Shown: piece by piece, positions 17,084 to 26,190 of the stretch
Layout of the letters: every line of letters starts with the position of its first letter
How positions within the stretch are numbered: position 1 is the first letter of the stretch
From: an uncultured Bacteroidales bacterium
GTDB taxonomy: Bacteria; Bacteroidota; Bacteroidia; Bacteroidales; UBA932
NCBI GenBank assembly: GCA_900322025.1
Contig: ONYJ01000034.1
Coordinates: forward strand, 1 to 39,882
Direction of reading: 5' to 3'
Length of the DNA: 39,882 bases
The notes under the pieces: model-generated
Database searches by the model: none
Seen by the model: the letters and a program-made list of their open reading frames with translations, nothing else
Told to the model about the DNA's origin: nothing
Position numbers and translations under genes: made by a program

Positions 17084-18426
17084 CCTAATAAAGAATTAAT
17101 TATTATCACGGCAACCACAATAGGAGCTATGTATTTAATAAATATCCTGAGTGTCTTTAAAAGCCACCGTGGAATTTTATACAAGCCGTTGCTGGTTATT
17201 TCGTCGTAAAAGTCTTCTTCTTTTATTTTCCAGCCTACAAACACAGCGGCAAACATTGCACAAATAGCAAGAAATATATTGGAGGAAATATAGTCGAAGA
17301 GGTCAAAAAATGTTTTTCCAAAAAGTTTGAAGTCGGCAAGAACTCCAAAACTTAGAGCACACAATACAGCAAAAATCAGCGTTATCAAAATTGTTTGCAA
17401 TGTAGCCTTGAAGCGGCTCGTTTTAAACTCTTCTCTCACAAAAGCTACTATTGGTTCTGTAATTGAAATAGACGAAGACAGTGCTGCTGCAAATAGTATG
17501 AAATAAAAGAAGATAGAAAGCAGGGCTCCAAAAGGCATTCCGCTAAAAACATAAGGCAGGGATATAAAGGCCAGGCCGGCTCCTTCTGTAGGGCTCATGC
17601 CCGCAGAAAATACCGCCGGCAAAATAGCCATTCCTGCCAACAGCGCAAAGACCGTATCTGATAAAGATGTTATAGTGGTGGTTTTTAGCAGGTTATCTTT
17701 TTTATTTGCATAAGAAGCATAAGTTATAACTGTTCCGCACCCTATGCTTAAACTCAGAAAACCTTGTCCGAGAGCATTGAGTACTGTTGAAAATTTAACT
17801 TTTGAAAAGTCGGGATTAAATAAGAAATCTATGCCTTTTCGGGCTCCCGGTAAGGTCATTGAATAAATAACAATAAACAGTATGAGAATAGCCAGGGCGG
17901 TCATAAGGTATTTGTTGGTACGCTCTATTCCCTTTCTAACTCCACCCAGTATAACACAGCCATTTATAACCAGAAATAAAACTGTATATAAAATGCTTTC
18001 TGAACTGGATGTTATCATATTGGAAAACTCGGCAGCAAAATCAGACTGCGGAGTAAATACCATTCTTAAAGACTTTACAAAATAACCTATTGTCCAACCT
18101 CCTACAACAACATAAAAAGAAAGCAGGGTTAGGCAGGTTAATACGGCTAACACTCCTGTGTGCTTCCATCCCGTGCGCGGAGCAAGTTTCTTAAAAGCGC
18201 CAAAAACATTAGCTTGGCTTCTCCTGCCTATGACAAACTCACACACCATTATAGGCATACAAAGAAAAAGTATGCACAATAAATAAATAATTATAAAAGC
18301 CGCGCCTCCGTTGGTTCCAACAAGATATGGAAACCTCCAAAGGTTGCCCAAGCCTATGGCGGAACCTATTAAGGCCATTATCACACCAAGGGAACTTTTG
18401 AACGAATCTCTTTCTTTAACAGCCAT
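17077..18426 (-). CDS. Sodium-dependent symporter, NSS/SNF family
   Basis: Inner-membrane sodium-coupled symporter of the neurotransmitter:sodium symporter family; bacterial members move amino acids or related amines. The hallmark TM1 motif GSAIGLGNLWRFPYLVGTNG is at about residues 20-39, with the unwound part that binds sodium and substrate. The rest shows about ten more hydrophobic segments, including SIGCGTVITYASY, which matches the TM6 region. The length of 449 residues suits bacterial NSS proteins. I start at ATG 18426 (MAVKERDSFK); the only upstream in-frame start is a TTG two codons earlier. It lies 26 bases downstream of folA on the same strand and probably shares its transcript, though no functional link with folate is evident. 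The substrate is undetermined. Confidence 0.93.
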   Translation of the reverse strand: MAVKERDSFKSSLGVIMALIGSAIGLGNLWRFPYLVGTNGGAAFIIIYLLCILFLCMPIMVCEFVIGRRSQANVFGAFKKLAPRTGWKHTGVLAVLTCLTLLSFYVVVGGWTIGYFVKSLRMVFTPQSDFAAEFSNMITSSSESILYTVLFLVINGCVILGGVRKGIERTNKYLMTALAILILFIVIYSMTLPGARKGIDFLFNPDFSKVKFSTVLNALGQGFLSLSIGCGTVITYASYANKKDNLLKTTTITSLSDTVFALLAGMAILPAVFSAGMSPTEGAGLAFISLPYVFSGMPFGALLSIFFYFILFAAALSSSISITEPIVAFVREEFKTSRFKATLQTILITLIFAVLCALSFGVLADFKLFGKTFFDLFDYISSNIFLAICAMFAAVFVGWKIKEEDFYDEITSNGLYKIPRWLLKTLRIFIKYIAPIVVAVIIINSLLGH

Positions 18427-18452
18427 ATACAAATTCTGTTTAGGTTGTTGTT

Positions 18453-19001
18453 TTATTTTGTTTTAGGTCTTTTGTCCGTTCTACGATAAACAATAAACTG
18501 ATATTCTATGTTATTTTCTGTGTCGGTAAAAATTTCTGAAGAGTTTACCACCTCCCATTCGTTTAGATCTATGGCCGGAAAAAAAGTATCTGCATTTTCC
18601 GGAGTTGCCATGATTCTCGTAATATACAACCGATCTGCATCTTTGAAGGCAGCTCTGTAGATACTGCCTCCACCTATTACAAAAACCTCTTCTTTCTTTC
18701 TTTTAAGAGATTTTAAAAGCCGAGGTAAATCTTCTGCTTTTTCTATTGATGTGTTGGATGGTGTTCCGTCTTTTTTATACTTTGGAATAGAAGGAAATTC
18801 AAGGTTGGAGCAAGACACCACAATGTTCTTTCTGCCCGGCAATGGACGCCCTATAGATTCATAGGTTTTCCTGCCCATTATTACAGTATGTCCGGTTGTT
18901 ACAGCCTTAAAATACTGTAAATCTCCACCGATATGCCACAAAAGCTGATTACCGTTTCCTATAGAACCATCTGCTGCAACCGCTGCAATAAGAGAAATCA
19001 T
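18453..19001 (-). CDS. folA: Dihydrofolate reductase
   Basis: Reduces dihydrofolate to tetrahydrofolate with NADPH. N-terminal MISLIAAVAADGSIGNGNQLLWHI is the standard DHFR opening with the Trp next to the active site; the acidic residue is Asp27 (GGDLQYFK). HTVIMGRKTYESIGRPLPGR is the NADPH-binding signature and EVFVIGGGSIYR the second nucleotide contact. At 182 residues it is slightly longer than the typical 160-170, with an insert at about residues 72-90 (IPKYKKDGTPSNTSIEK). It sits 19 bases downstream of thyA, the usual pairing, since thymidylate synthase produces the dihydrofolate that this enzyme recycles. Confidence 0.96.
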   Translation of the reverse strand: MISLIAAVAADGSIGNGNQLLWHIGGDLQYFKAVTTGHTVIMGRKTYESIGRPLPGRKNIVVSCSNLEFPSIPKYKKDGTPSNTSIEKAEDLPRLLKSLKRKKEEVFVIGGGSIYRAAFKDADRLYITRIMATPENADTFFPAIDLNEWEVVNSSEIFTDTENNIEYQFIVYRRTDKRPKTK

Positions 19002-19020
19002 AGTTCTTGCTTGTTTTTTA

Positions 19021-19815
19021 TTATACTGCTACAGGGGCTTTTATAGCCGGATGTGGCTCATAGCCTGTTAGCTCAAAATCTTCATATTTAAAAGAGAAGA
19101 TATCTTTTTGGTTTCCATGTATCAACATTTTGGGAAGCGGGCGTGGTGTACGAGAAAGTTGTTCCTTAACTTGCTCAAAATGATTGTGGTAAATGTGAGT
19201 ATCTCCTGTTGTGTGTATAAAATCTCCTAATTCAAAGCCACAAACCTTTGCTATCATCATGGTAAGCAGAGCGTATGAGGCAATGTTAAAAGGAACTCCC
19301 AAAAAAGTATCGGCACTTCTCTGATAGAGCTGACAAGAAAGATGATTGTCTGCTACATAAAATTGAAAAAGACTATGACAAGGGGGAAGGGCCATTTTAT
19401 CTATCTGGGCTACATTCCAAGAAGATATTATTATACGCCTTGAGTCTGGATTTTTGCTTAACATATCCATAACATTACTGAGCTGGTCTATGGTTTGCCC
19501 ATTGCCGCAATCCCAACGCCTCCACTGAGCCCCGTACACCGGGCCGAGCTCTCCTTTTTCGTCTGCCCATTCGTCCCAGATACTAACTCCATGATCTTTA
19601 AGATATTTGATGTTGGTATCGCCGTTTATAAACCACAACAATTCGTATATGATAGACTTCAGATGTACCTTTTTTGTGGTTAGCAACGGAAAGCCATCGT
19701 TTAGATTGAATCGCATCTGATGGCCGAAGATACTTTTGGTGCCCACACCGGTGCGGTCTTTTTTATCTACACCCTCCTGCATTATGCGTTTGAGAAGATC
19801 TAAGTATTGTTTCAT
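19021..19815 (-). CDS. thyA: Thymidylate synthase
   Basis: Methylates dUMP to dTMP using methylenetetrahydrofolate. I start at ATG 19815 (MKQYLDLLKRIMQ), which gives exactly 264 residues, the length of E. coli ThyA, with the catalytic cysteine at position 146 (LPPCHSLFQFYV) as in E. coli. Other signatures are KDRTGVGT, the phosphate-binding PDSRRIIISSWN, SCQLYQRSADTFLGVPFNIA and the dUMP contact THIYHNH. An in-frame ATG six codons upstream would lie inside the promoter and adds no family sequence. The -7 box ends 5 bases before the chosen ATG, so the mRNA is probably leaderless. It is followed by folA and the NSS symporter. Confidence 0.97.
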   Translation of the reverse strand: MKQYLDLLKRIMQEGVDKKDRTGVGTKSIFGHQMRFNLNDGFPLLTTKKVHLKSIIYELLWFINGDTNIKYLKDHGVSIWDEWADEKGELGPVYGAQWRRWDCGNGQTIDQLSNVMDMLSKNPDSRRIIISSWNVAQIDKMALPPCHSLFQFYVADNHLSCQLYQRSADTFLGVPFNIASYALLTMMIAKVCGFELGDFIHTTGDTHIYHNHFEQVKEQLSRTPRPLPKMLIHGNQKDIFSFKYEDFELTGYEPHPAIKAPVAV

Positions 19816-19820
19816 AAGCA

Positions 19821-19851
19821 CAAATTTAAACAAAAAGATGCTGTTCTGAAA
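19821..19851 (-). promoter_or_regulatory. Predicted thyA promoter, leaderless geometry
   Basis: The complement shows TTTC (19848-19851), a 19-base spacer and an exact TAAATTTG -7 box (19821-19828). The box ends 5 bases before the thyA ATG. The promoter fills the gap between the upstream phosphohydrolase stop and thyA. Confidence 0.65.
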
Positions 19852-19854
19852 GTA

Positions 19855-20844
19855 TTATTTAGATTGCTCGTTTGCTCTTATTTTCAATATTATAGGAAGA
19901 TGATCGCTTGCGCCGCCCGCAAATCTCAGACCATTAAAGGTTTTATTTGTTGTACTGCCGAGATATTTTCTGTCTGATTGGAGCAGGTGAGAAAAAGCCA
20001 CTATATAAACCTCTGCTCTCACTCTTTCCGAAACTAAAAACTGATCCAATATTTCCCACGCTCCTTTGTATTTATAAGTACCATAGACTGCGGAAGAAGA
20101 ATTGCGCAAAGAGTCTGTCAGACCAACCATCAGGTTTATAAGCGGGGCTGCCGTATTTGAGGTATCGCTCAAATGTGGCCGTGCTATGAATTTTACTGCC
20201 GGAGAATTAGGCCCTTCGTTAAAATCGCCCATGGCAATAATCTGTGCCATGGAATTTCTTGAAAGTATGGAATCTACAGTTTTTTTCAGAAGCTGCGCTG
20301 TTTCCATTCTTCTTGTAGAAGATTTTCTTTCTCCGCCAAGTTTAGACGGCCAATGATTTACAAATACATGCAGGGTATCATTCAAGGTTATGGAAAACAT
20401 TTTTGCATAAAGAATATCGCGAGTATTAAACTTGTTGATTCTCAAATATTTTATATCTACCAGACTAATATCCTCCCTATATAATAACGCTACATCTATT
20501 CCTCTCTTGTCTGGCGAATCTTTATGCAGAATTTTGTATTTTATTTTTGCAAGAGGCGTGTTTTGCAGCAGGTTATAAATAGTTTTAATGTTTTCTACCT
20601 CGCATAGCCCTATCAAAGACGGATAGTTTTTTTCTGCATCTTTTACAGCAAGTATTGTTTTGCCTATTATGTTTCTCTTTGTCTTGAATCTGCTCCATGT
20701 CAATTGCTTTTCTGTTGAAAAATGCTCTATATTCTGACGGGGATAAAAGAAATTTTCCAGATTCCAGAACATTATGATAATTGTTAAATAGTCTGCTATT
20801 TGTTTCATTTTTGCTTGCTTTTTTTGTCTTGAAGATAGAATCAT
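19855..20844 (-). CDS. Endonuclease/exonuclease/phosphatase (EEP) fold hydrolase
   Basis: Metal-dependent phosphoester hydrolase of the EEP superfamily. Catalytic motifs in order: FWNLENFF (Asn), GLCEVEN (metal-binding Glu), VNHWPSKLGG (His), MGDFNEGPNSPA (Asp and Asn) and the terminal ASDHLPI (Asp-His pair). The length is 329 residues from ATG 20844; ATG at 20808 (MKQIADYL) is an equally possible start. Many Bacteroidetes relatives are exported, but here only about 10-25 residues precede the first catalytic strand and no convincing signal peptide is seen, so I expect a cytosolic protein. Whether it acts on nucleic acids, phospholipids or small phosphates cannot be told. The downstream thyA has its own promoter in the gap. 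Confidence 0.87.
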   Translation of the reverse strand: MILSSRQKKQAKMKQIADYLTIIIMFWNLENFFYPRQNIEHFSTEKQLTWSRFKTKRNIIGKTILAVKDAEKNYPSLIGLCEVENIKTIYNLLQNTPLAKIKYKILHKDSPDKRGIDVALLYREDISLVDIKYLRINKFNTRDILYAKMFSITLNDTLHVFVNHWPSKLGGERKSSTRRMETAQLLKKTVDSILSRNSMAQIIAMGDFNEGPNSPAVKFIARPHLSDTSNTAAPLINLMVGLTDSLRNSSSAVYGTYKYKGAWEILDQFLVSERVRAEVYIVAFSHLLQSDRKYLGSTTNKTFNGLRFAGGASDHLPIILKIRANEQSK

Positions 20845-20895
20845 GGAGGTTTTGAAAAAAGCACTTCGATATAATTTATTCTCTTGCTTTTATAA

Positions 20896-20926
20896 TTTTA
20901 CATTACTCTCTCTTTTATTAACTTTG
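20896..20926 (+). promoter_or_regulatory. Predicted ychF promoter
   Basis: TTTT (20896-20899, one mismatch to TTTG), a 19-base spacer and an exact TAACTTTG -7 box (20919-20926). The box ends 22 bases before the ychF ATG, giving a leader of about 15-18 bases. Confidence 0.55.
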
Positions 20927-20948
20927 CATCGTTTTAATATAAGCAAAT

Positions 20949-22052
20949 ATGAGCGTAAAGTGTGGTATAGTTGGCCTTCCCAATGTAGGAAAGAGCACAT
21001 TATTCAATTGTATAAGTTCTGCAAAGGCGGAGGCCGCAAATTTTCCCTTTTGCACAATAAACCCACAAATAGGCTCAACGGCTGTTCCGGATAAAAGGCT
21101 GGAAAAGCTTGTTGATATGGTTCATCCAAAAAATGTTGTTCCTGCCACTGTGGAAATTGTAGATATTGCCGGCCTTGTAAAAGGTGCCAGCAAGGGCGAG
21201 GGTTTAGGAAATCAATTTCTTGCAAACATTCGAGAAACAGATGCTATTCTACACGTACTCAGATGTTTTGACGATGACAACATAGCCCATGTAGATGGCT
21301 CCGTAGATCCTGTGAGAGATAAAGAAGTAATAGACACAGAGTTACAGCTGAAAGATTTAGAAACCATAGAAAACAAGTTGGCAAAAGTAAGTAAGCAGGC
21401 TAAAATGGGGTCAGATAAAGAAGCTCAAAGGCTGTGTAATATTTTGGAGCAATACAAGGCTGTTTTGGAAAAGGGACAGAATGCTCGTAGTGTTGTTTTT
21501 GATAACAAAGAAGACAATAAGCTTGCCCAGAGCCTGTTTCTTCTTACAGCTAAACCGGTAATGTATGTTTGTAATGTGGACGAGGGCTCGGCCGCCAAAG
21601 GAAACAAGCATGTAGAAGCTGTTCGTAATGCTGTTAAGGATGAGGGAGCGGAAATTCTCATACTGGCTGCCAAAACCGAATCTGATATAGCGGAAATGGA
21701 TTCTTATGAGGATAAAATGATGTTTCTTCAAGATCTTGGTTTGGAAGAGTCTGGAATTGTGCGCCTTGTACAGAGCGCCTACAAGCTTCTCGGCCTGCAG
21801 ACCTACTTTACACAGGGAGAGCCGGAGGTGAGAGCCTGGACCTTCAGAAAGGGTGATAAGGCCCCACAGGCGGCAGGTGTAATACACTCAGATTTTGAAA
21901 AAGGCTTTATCAGGGCAGAAGTTATAAAGTTCGAAGATTTTGTAAAATATGGCAGCGAAAGTGCTTGCAGGGCTGCCGGAAAGCTTTCCACCGAAGGAAA
22001 GGAATATGTGGTGCAAGACGGCGATATTATGCATTTTCTTTTCAATGTATAG
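20949..22052 (+). CDS. ychF: Ribosome-associated Obg-family ATPase YchF/OLA1
   Basis: Universally conserved P-loop protein of the Obg GTPase family that prefers ATP and binds ribosomes. G1 motif GLPNVGKSTLFN is at about residues 8-19; the start MSVKCGIVGLPNVGKS is typical. VEIVDIAGLVKGASKGEGLGNQF is the G3/switch region, and CNVDE takes the place of the usual NKxD, as expected for the ATP-preferring YchF branch. The C-terminal TGS domain is present (EPEVRAWTFRKGDKAPQAAG to VQDGDIMHFLFNV). At 367 residues it has normal length. It is divergent from the EEP hydrolase and followed 71 bases later by the PpiD-like gene. Confidence 0.97.
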   Translation: MSVKCGIVGLPNVGKSTLFNCISSAKAEAANFPFCTINPQIGSTAVPDKRLEKLVDMVHPKNVVPATVEIVDIAGLVKGASKGEGLGNQFLANIRETDAILHVLRCFDDDNIAHVDGSVDPVRDKEVIDTELQLKDLETIENKLAKVSKQAKMGSDKEAQRLCNILEQYKAVLEKGQNARSVVFDNKEDNKLAQSLFLLTAKPVMYVCNVDEGSAAKGNKHVEAVRNAVKDEGAEILILAAKTESDIAEMDSYEDKMMFLQDLGLEESGIVRLVQSAYKLLGLQTYFTQGEPEVRAWTFRKGDKAPQAAGVIHSDFEKGFIRAEVIKFEDFVKYGSESACRAAGKLSTEGKEYVVQDGDIMHFLFNV

Positions 22053-22072
22053 GCAGTAGAGTCTTTTTTTAT

Positions 22073-22080
22073 TACTTTTG
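22073..22080 (+). promoter_or_regulatory. Possible -7 box for the PpiD-like gene
   Basis: TACTTTTG is an exact TAnnTTTG, 43 bases before the ATG at 22124. No TTTG lies at the proper distance upstream, so the call rests on the -7 box alone. Confidence 0.35.
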
Positions 22081-22123
22081 TACCCTTTGATTTTTTTGAA
22101 TAAACTTTAGAATATATTGTTAT

Positions 22124-24232
22124 ATGGCAGTTCTTGAAAAAATGCGCAGAAAGATGGGGGCAGTTATTACGGTTTTTATCGCAATAGCTTTGCTGTCTTT
22201 TATTGTAGATGCAGATACTCTGCAAACAGCCTTCTCAATGGTCTCGTCAAAGTATGATGTTGGAAAGATTGGGAAAAAGAGCATTTCTCAAACCGATTTC
22301 GCTAAGAGGGTTGAATACTATGAGCGAATTTTCAGCCTCACGAACAACGAAACTAATACCGAAGAAAGCAATGAGATTATCAATAATTCGGCTTGGCAGA
22401 GTCTTCTTGCAGATAATGTTTTGATTCCGGTTTGTAAAAACGCAGGTTTGCGCGTTGGGGCTGGAGAAATGATAGCAATGGCCAAAAACGGACAGGATTT
22501 ATCTCCTGTTTTGCTTAACGAGCCTATTTTCTTGAATGAAAATGGAGAATTTGATCAAAATAAATTTCAGGAATTTATTCAAAATATAGATCTCGACGAT
22601 AGTGGAAATTTTGCTGCTTATTGGGCTTTTCTTGAAAGGAATATGGAGCAAAACCGAATGTTTTCAAAGTATTCTTCTATGCTGGAAAAAGGTACGTTTG
22701 CCAATGATTTGCAGATTCGCAGAGAGATAGCAGATAACAACAATTCATACGATGTAGATTTTGTGTTGCAGCCTGTGGCCTTTGCCCAAGATAGCACCAT
22801 TGTGGTTTCAGATAGCGAAATCAAACAGCGGTACGAAACTATTAAAAGCACACTCAGGCAGATAGAATCGAGAGATGCCGAACTGATTGTCTTTAACATC
22901 ACTCCTTCCGACAAAGATATTGCAGCAGCTAAAGAAGATCACGAAAAGCTCTATCAAGAGTTTTTGGAGGTTTCGGATTCTGATATGAAGACATTTATTG
23001 CCCATAATTCGGATCTTCCTCTGAACGATTTATATTTCAAGAAGGGCGATTTAAGAGAAATTTCTTCTATTTTAGACGACTTTGCAAGTGAAAAATCTAT
23101 CGGAGCCTTTATGGCACCACAACACATGGATAATGTTTTTGTTGCCGCCAAAATAATGGATATTGCTTCAAGACCGGATTCTGTGTTTGTTAAATATATT
23201 CCTACGGCCAATGCAAATATGGCAGATAGCTTGCTCAATGTACTAAAGAGTGGTGCAGACTTTACTGCTATAGCCTCGCAATATGTTCCGGCACAGGGTG
23301 GTTTCGAGCCTGGTACTATTGGCTGGATTACAGAACCTGTGGCATACAGACAACTTCCTGCTGGATTTTTGAAGGCCTTTTCTTCTAAAAAGGGAGATAT
23401 GTTTACAATATCCAACAACGGTAGTGTTATCATTGTTAAGGTAGATAACACAACCGCCCCTGTAAGAAAAGCTAAGGTTGCTATTCTCTCTAAAGAGGCT
23501 TCTGTAAGCCACGAAACTTTTTCAAGAATATTCGCTCAGGCGAGTAAAGTTGTAGATAAAAGTGATGCATATATCAAAAATTTTGAAGCGTATGCACACG
23601 AAAACAATCTGGATCTTATCCCTGCAAATCGCATTGCCGGAGGTGCGAAAACTATCGCCGGATACGATAATATGAAAGAAGTTAGCCGTTGGCTCTTTGA
23701 AGCTGAGGTTGGAGATGTTTCTTCTGTTATGACTATTGACAATAAGTATTTTGTTGTAGCTGCTTTACAGAGAATTCATCCAGACGGGTATGCAGAGATT
23801 AGTGAGATAGCTCCGCAGATCAAAGATATGCTTACAATGCAGAAAAAAGTAGATAAGCTCGCTGCAGAAACCAAAGAAAAAGTAGGAAATGTTTCAACTA
23901 TAGAAGAAGTTGCAGAAAAACTTGCGCTTACAGTAAGTAATTCTCCAGACGTAACCTTCTCTTCCCTTGGTTCTACACAGCAACTCGATCCTCTTTTCAT
24001 CGGAAGCGTAGCACAGGCTGGAGCGGCAAATAACAACAATGTAGTAGGCCCTGTTAAAGGCGATTTGGGAGTTTATTACTTCCAAATAAAAGATAAAAAA
24101 ATCGGAGCTTTCTATACCGATTCCGATGCCAAGATGAAGGCTTCAAATAGCATCTATAGTATATTGAACTCGCTATCACAAATAATATGCGATAAAGAAA
24201 AGGTTGTAGATCAGCGCTATAAATTTTATTAA
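22124..24232 (+). CDS. PpiD/SurA-like membrane-anchored peptidylprolyl isomerase
   Basis: Periplasmic foldase anchored by one N-terminal helix, expected to help exported and outer-membrane proteins fold. Residues about 11-28 (MGAVITVFIAIALLSFIV) form the anchor after a short basic N-terminus; a SurA_N-like helical region follows to about residue 200. The parvulin-type rotamase domain lies at about 345-440 (FVKYIPTANANMADSLL to SVIIVKVDN), with the typical ...GGFEPGTIGWI segment. A further region extends to residue 702. The length suits Bacteroidetes PpiD-like proteins. It runs convergent to the gldE-lptC-coaX cluster, with only 3 bases between the stop codons, so its physical link to envelope genes holds although its strand differs. 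Confidence 0.88.
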   Translation: MAVLEKMRRKMGAVITVFIAIALLSFIVDADTLQTAFSMVSSKYDVGKIGKKSISQTDFAKRVEYYERIFSLTNNETNTEESNEIINNSAWQSLLADNVLIPVCKNAGLRVGAGEMIAMAKNGQDLSPVLLNEPIFLNENGEFDQNKFQEFIQNIDLDDSGNFAAYWAFLERNMEQNRMFSKYSSMLEKGTFANDLQIRREIADNNNSYDVDFVLQPVAFAQDSTIVVSDSEIKQRYETIKSTLRQIESRDAELIVFNITPSDKDIAAAKEDHEKLYQEFLEVSDSDMKTFIAHNSDLPLNDLYFKKGDLREISSILDDFASEKSIGAFMAPQHMDNVFVAAKIMDIASRPDSVFVKYIPTANANMADSLLNVLKSGADFTAIASQYVPAQGGFEPGTIGWITEPVAYRQLPAGFLKAFSSKKGDMFTISNNGSVIIVKVDNTTAPVRKAKVAILSKEASVSHETFSRIFAQASKVVDKSDAYIKNFEAYAHENNLDLIPANRIAGGAKTIAGYDNMKEVSRWLFEAEVGDVSSVMTIDNKYFVVAALQRIHPDGYAEISEIAPQIKDMLTMQKKVDKLAAETKEKVGNVSTIEEVAEKLALTVSNSPDVTFSSLGSTQQLDPLFIGSVAQAGAANNNNVVGPVKGDLGVYYFQIKDKKIGAFYTDSDAKMKASNSIYSILNSLSQIICDKEKVVDQRYKFY

Positions 24233-24235
24233 CAA

Positions 24236-25504
24236 CTAATCTTCTATAAGAATAGATACTGTTTCTATTCTTTTCTTTGAAGTTTTAAGAATTGTAAAGG
24301 AGACTTTTCCTATGCGGAAAGTTTCCTTTTCTTTTGGAATAGAGCCTATGTTATAAAGTATCATTCCGGCAAGCGTTTCATATGCTTCATTTTCAGGAAT
24401 AGATAAATCGTATTTACGGTTTATGTCTTTTACCGCCATACGAGCAGAGAATACCCATTCCTTATCGGAAATCTTCTTTTCAACAAATTCGTTTTTGTCT
24501 AACTCATCGTCTATTTCACCAAAGATTTCTTCTATCAAATCTTCAAGTGTTATTATGCCCTCTGTTCCACCATATTCGTCAGACACTGCAACAATGTTCT
24601 CTTTACGCCCTATCATTTTTTCTAATAGAGTGCGAGCGTCCATATCTAAAGGAACATGAGTTATTGGCCTCAATATTTGAGAAATAGACTCTTTTATATC
24701 TGAAAGGAGATCTTTAGACAAAACATAGCCTATTATATTATCCAGATTTTCTTTATATACAATAACTCTTGAATACCCTGTTTCTACAAACAGCCTCAAA
24801 AGGTCTGCTATGCTGTCTTCTATATCTATTGCAATTATTTCTGTACGAGGTATCAGACATTTCTTTATTTTAGTAGAAGAAAAATCCATTGCGTTCTGAA
24901 AAATTTCTATATCGGAAGGCACATCATTGCCCTGTGCATCTTCCACTTCTTCAGATAGATTGAAAAGATCTTCTCTATCAAACTTATCTTCGTTTGAAAC
25001 CCTCGAAACTGTTGCAGGCTTAGACATTTTTTTGCCGAGCAGCAGATATGAAAGATGATTTGTAAGCCAAGTTAAAGGGTAGAACAGATAATAGAAAAAC
25101 AATATTATCCTATATAAAGAAGAAAATACCTTATTGGCATTTAGCAGGCATAGTGCCTTAGGTAAATACTCTGCCGTAATCATCACTATCAGTGTGGCAA
25201 TTATGGTTTCTATGATTATTATCAGCGATGTGGAATTTGTTATATGATCCTGCAGAAAAGGATTGAGCAAATGTGCCGCCGCTATACTGTAAATTACCAG
25301 AAAAATGTTATTCCCCATTAGTAAAGAAGATATTAAATCTCCTTCATTTACAATAAATCTGTCCATTGCCAGGGCATACTTCTTCCCATCCTTTTTATCT
25401 AACGCAACTTTCAGACGGTTACAGTGCAGAAAAGCCATCTCATACCCAGAAAACAATGCACTAAAACACAAAGCCAAAAATACTATTATGATATTGTATA
25501 TCAT
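24236..25504 (-). CDS. gldE: GldE-type CNNM/CBS transmembrane protein (CorC/HlyC family)
   Basis: Membrane protein with an N-terminal CNNM domain of three to four helices (IIIVFLALCFSALFSGYEMAF at the start, LIIIIETIIATLIVMITAEYL near 100), a CBS pair at about 210-330 (CLIPRTEIIAIDIEDS, ETGYSRVIVY, EYGGTEGIITLEDLIEEI) and a C-terminal CorC_HlyC transporter-associated domain. Proteins of this build are linked to magnesium or cobalt efflux; the Bacteroidetes member GldE is tied to gliding and type 9 secretion in Flavobacterium. No gldD or other gliding gene is in the window, so motility should not be inferred. It starts 1 base after the lptC stop and is clearly co-transcribed with it. Length 422 residues. 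Confidence 0.87.
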   Translation of the reverse strand: MIYNIIIVFLALCFSALFSGYEMAFLHCNRLKVALDKKDGKKYALAMDRFIVNEGDLISSLLMGNNIFLVIYSIAAAHLLNPFLQDHITNSTSLIIIIETIIATLIVMITAEYLPKALCLLNANKVFSSLYRIILFFYYLFYPLTWLTNHLSYLLLGKKMSKPATVSRVSNEDKFDREDLFNLSEEVEDAQGNDVPSDIEIFQNAMDFSSTKIKKCLIPRTEIIAIDIEDSIADLLRLFVETGYSRVIVYKENLDNIIGYVLSKDLLSDIKESISQILRPITHVPLDMDARTLLEKMIGRKENIVAVSDEYGGTEGIITLEDLIEEIFGEIDDELDKNEFVEKKISDKEWVFSARMAVKDINRKYDLSIPENEAYETLAGMILYNIGSIPKEKETFRIGKVSFTILKTSKKRIETVSILIED

Positions 25505-25505
25505 G

Positions 25506-26174
25506 CTACTCTTTACCCTTTATTTTGAGGTCTTTGCCTATTTTAGACTTGTCCAGTATAGGGCCAATAAAATTTGCAGTATCCAAATATAAAGAATCTT
25601 CTTCTATTCGGCTGAAAGAGTTAAACGGTCTTAGTATTTCTGCATGACGAGCCTGCTCATCGCTCTCCATTCCATAGCCTTGCATTAAGCCCTGAGGTGA
25701 GAACATTTCAACAAAACAATGCGTAAAAATCCTATGGTTATATCTATCCCAATATAGCGTGTCCGTCTTTAGAACCTGGCCGTTTATATGATTTGTAATA
25801 ACCACATCCCCAAAAACTTCCCATGTTTCTTCCCTATACTTTGTAATAGTATGGCGTGCTGCCTTTGAATGTATATGTGTTTCAAGATCTGTTTTATTGT
25901 AAGAAAAAACATCAAAGCCGGAAGGAAAAAGTTCGTAACTACTGGTATCTGTCTCGTATTTCTCCATTCTTGGAGCTTCTAACCTAAGTGTTATTTCTCC
26001 ATTAACGCTATTTACTGCATAAATACTATCTCCCACTTGCCTTGGAGCAGCACTAATGTCTATATAATCAGTAACTTCTGTTTTTGATTTACAAGACTGC
26101 ACAAACAATAAGAAAGCAGCAGCCATGATGGCGGCTGCTGCCGATTCTATTATATGAAAGGATTGCCTATGCAT
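25506..26174 (-). CDS. lptC: LPS export protein LptC
   Basis: Bitopic or lipidated periplasmic protein that passes lipopolysaccharide from the LptBFG extractor to the LptA bridge. An N-terminal hydrophobic segment (AAAAIMAAAFLLFVQSC) ends in Cys28, which could be lipidated. The rest matches the LptC beta-jellyroll: APRMEKYE, GFDVFSYNKTDLETHI, EVFGDVVITNHINGQVLKTD, TLYWDRYNHRIFT and MQGYGMESDE. At 222 residues it is of usual size. It lies 16 bases after the TPR gene and 1 base before gldE. Other lpt genes are not in the window. Confidence 0.88.
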   Translation of the reverse strand: MHRQSFHIIESAAAAIMAAAFLLFVQSCKSKTEVTDYIDISAAPRQVGDSIYAVNSVNGEITLRLEAPRMEKYETDTSSYELFPSGFDVFSYNKTDLETHIHSKAARHTITKYREETWEVFGDVVITNHINGQVLKTDTLYWDRYNHRIFTHCFVEMFSPQGLMQGYGMESDEQARHAEILRPFNSFSRIEEDSLYLDTANFIGPILDKSKIGKDLKIKGKE

Positions 26175-26190
26175 AGGTCCTTTCTTATAT

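Noticed and set aside
24236..25504. Evidence for gliding motility or type 9 secretion from gldE
   Set aside because: No gldD or other gliding/T9SS gene is present, and CNNM/CBS proteins of this type occur in non-gliding Bacteroidetes.
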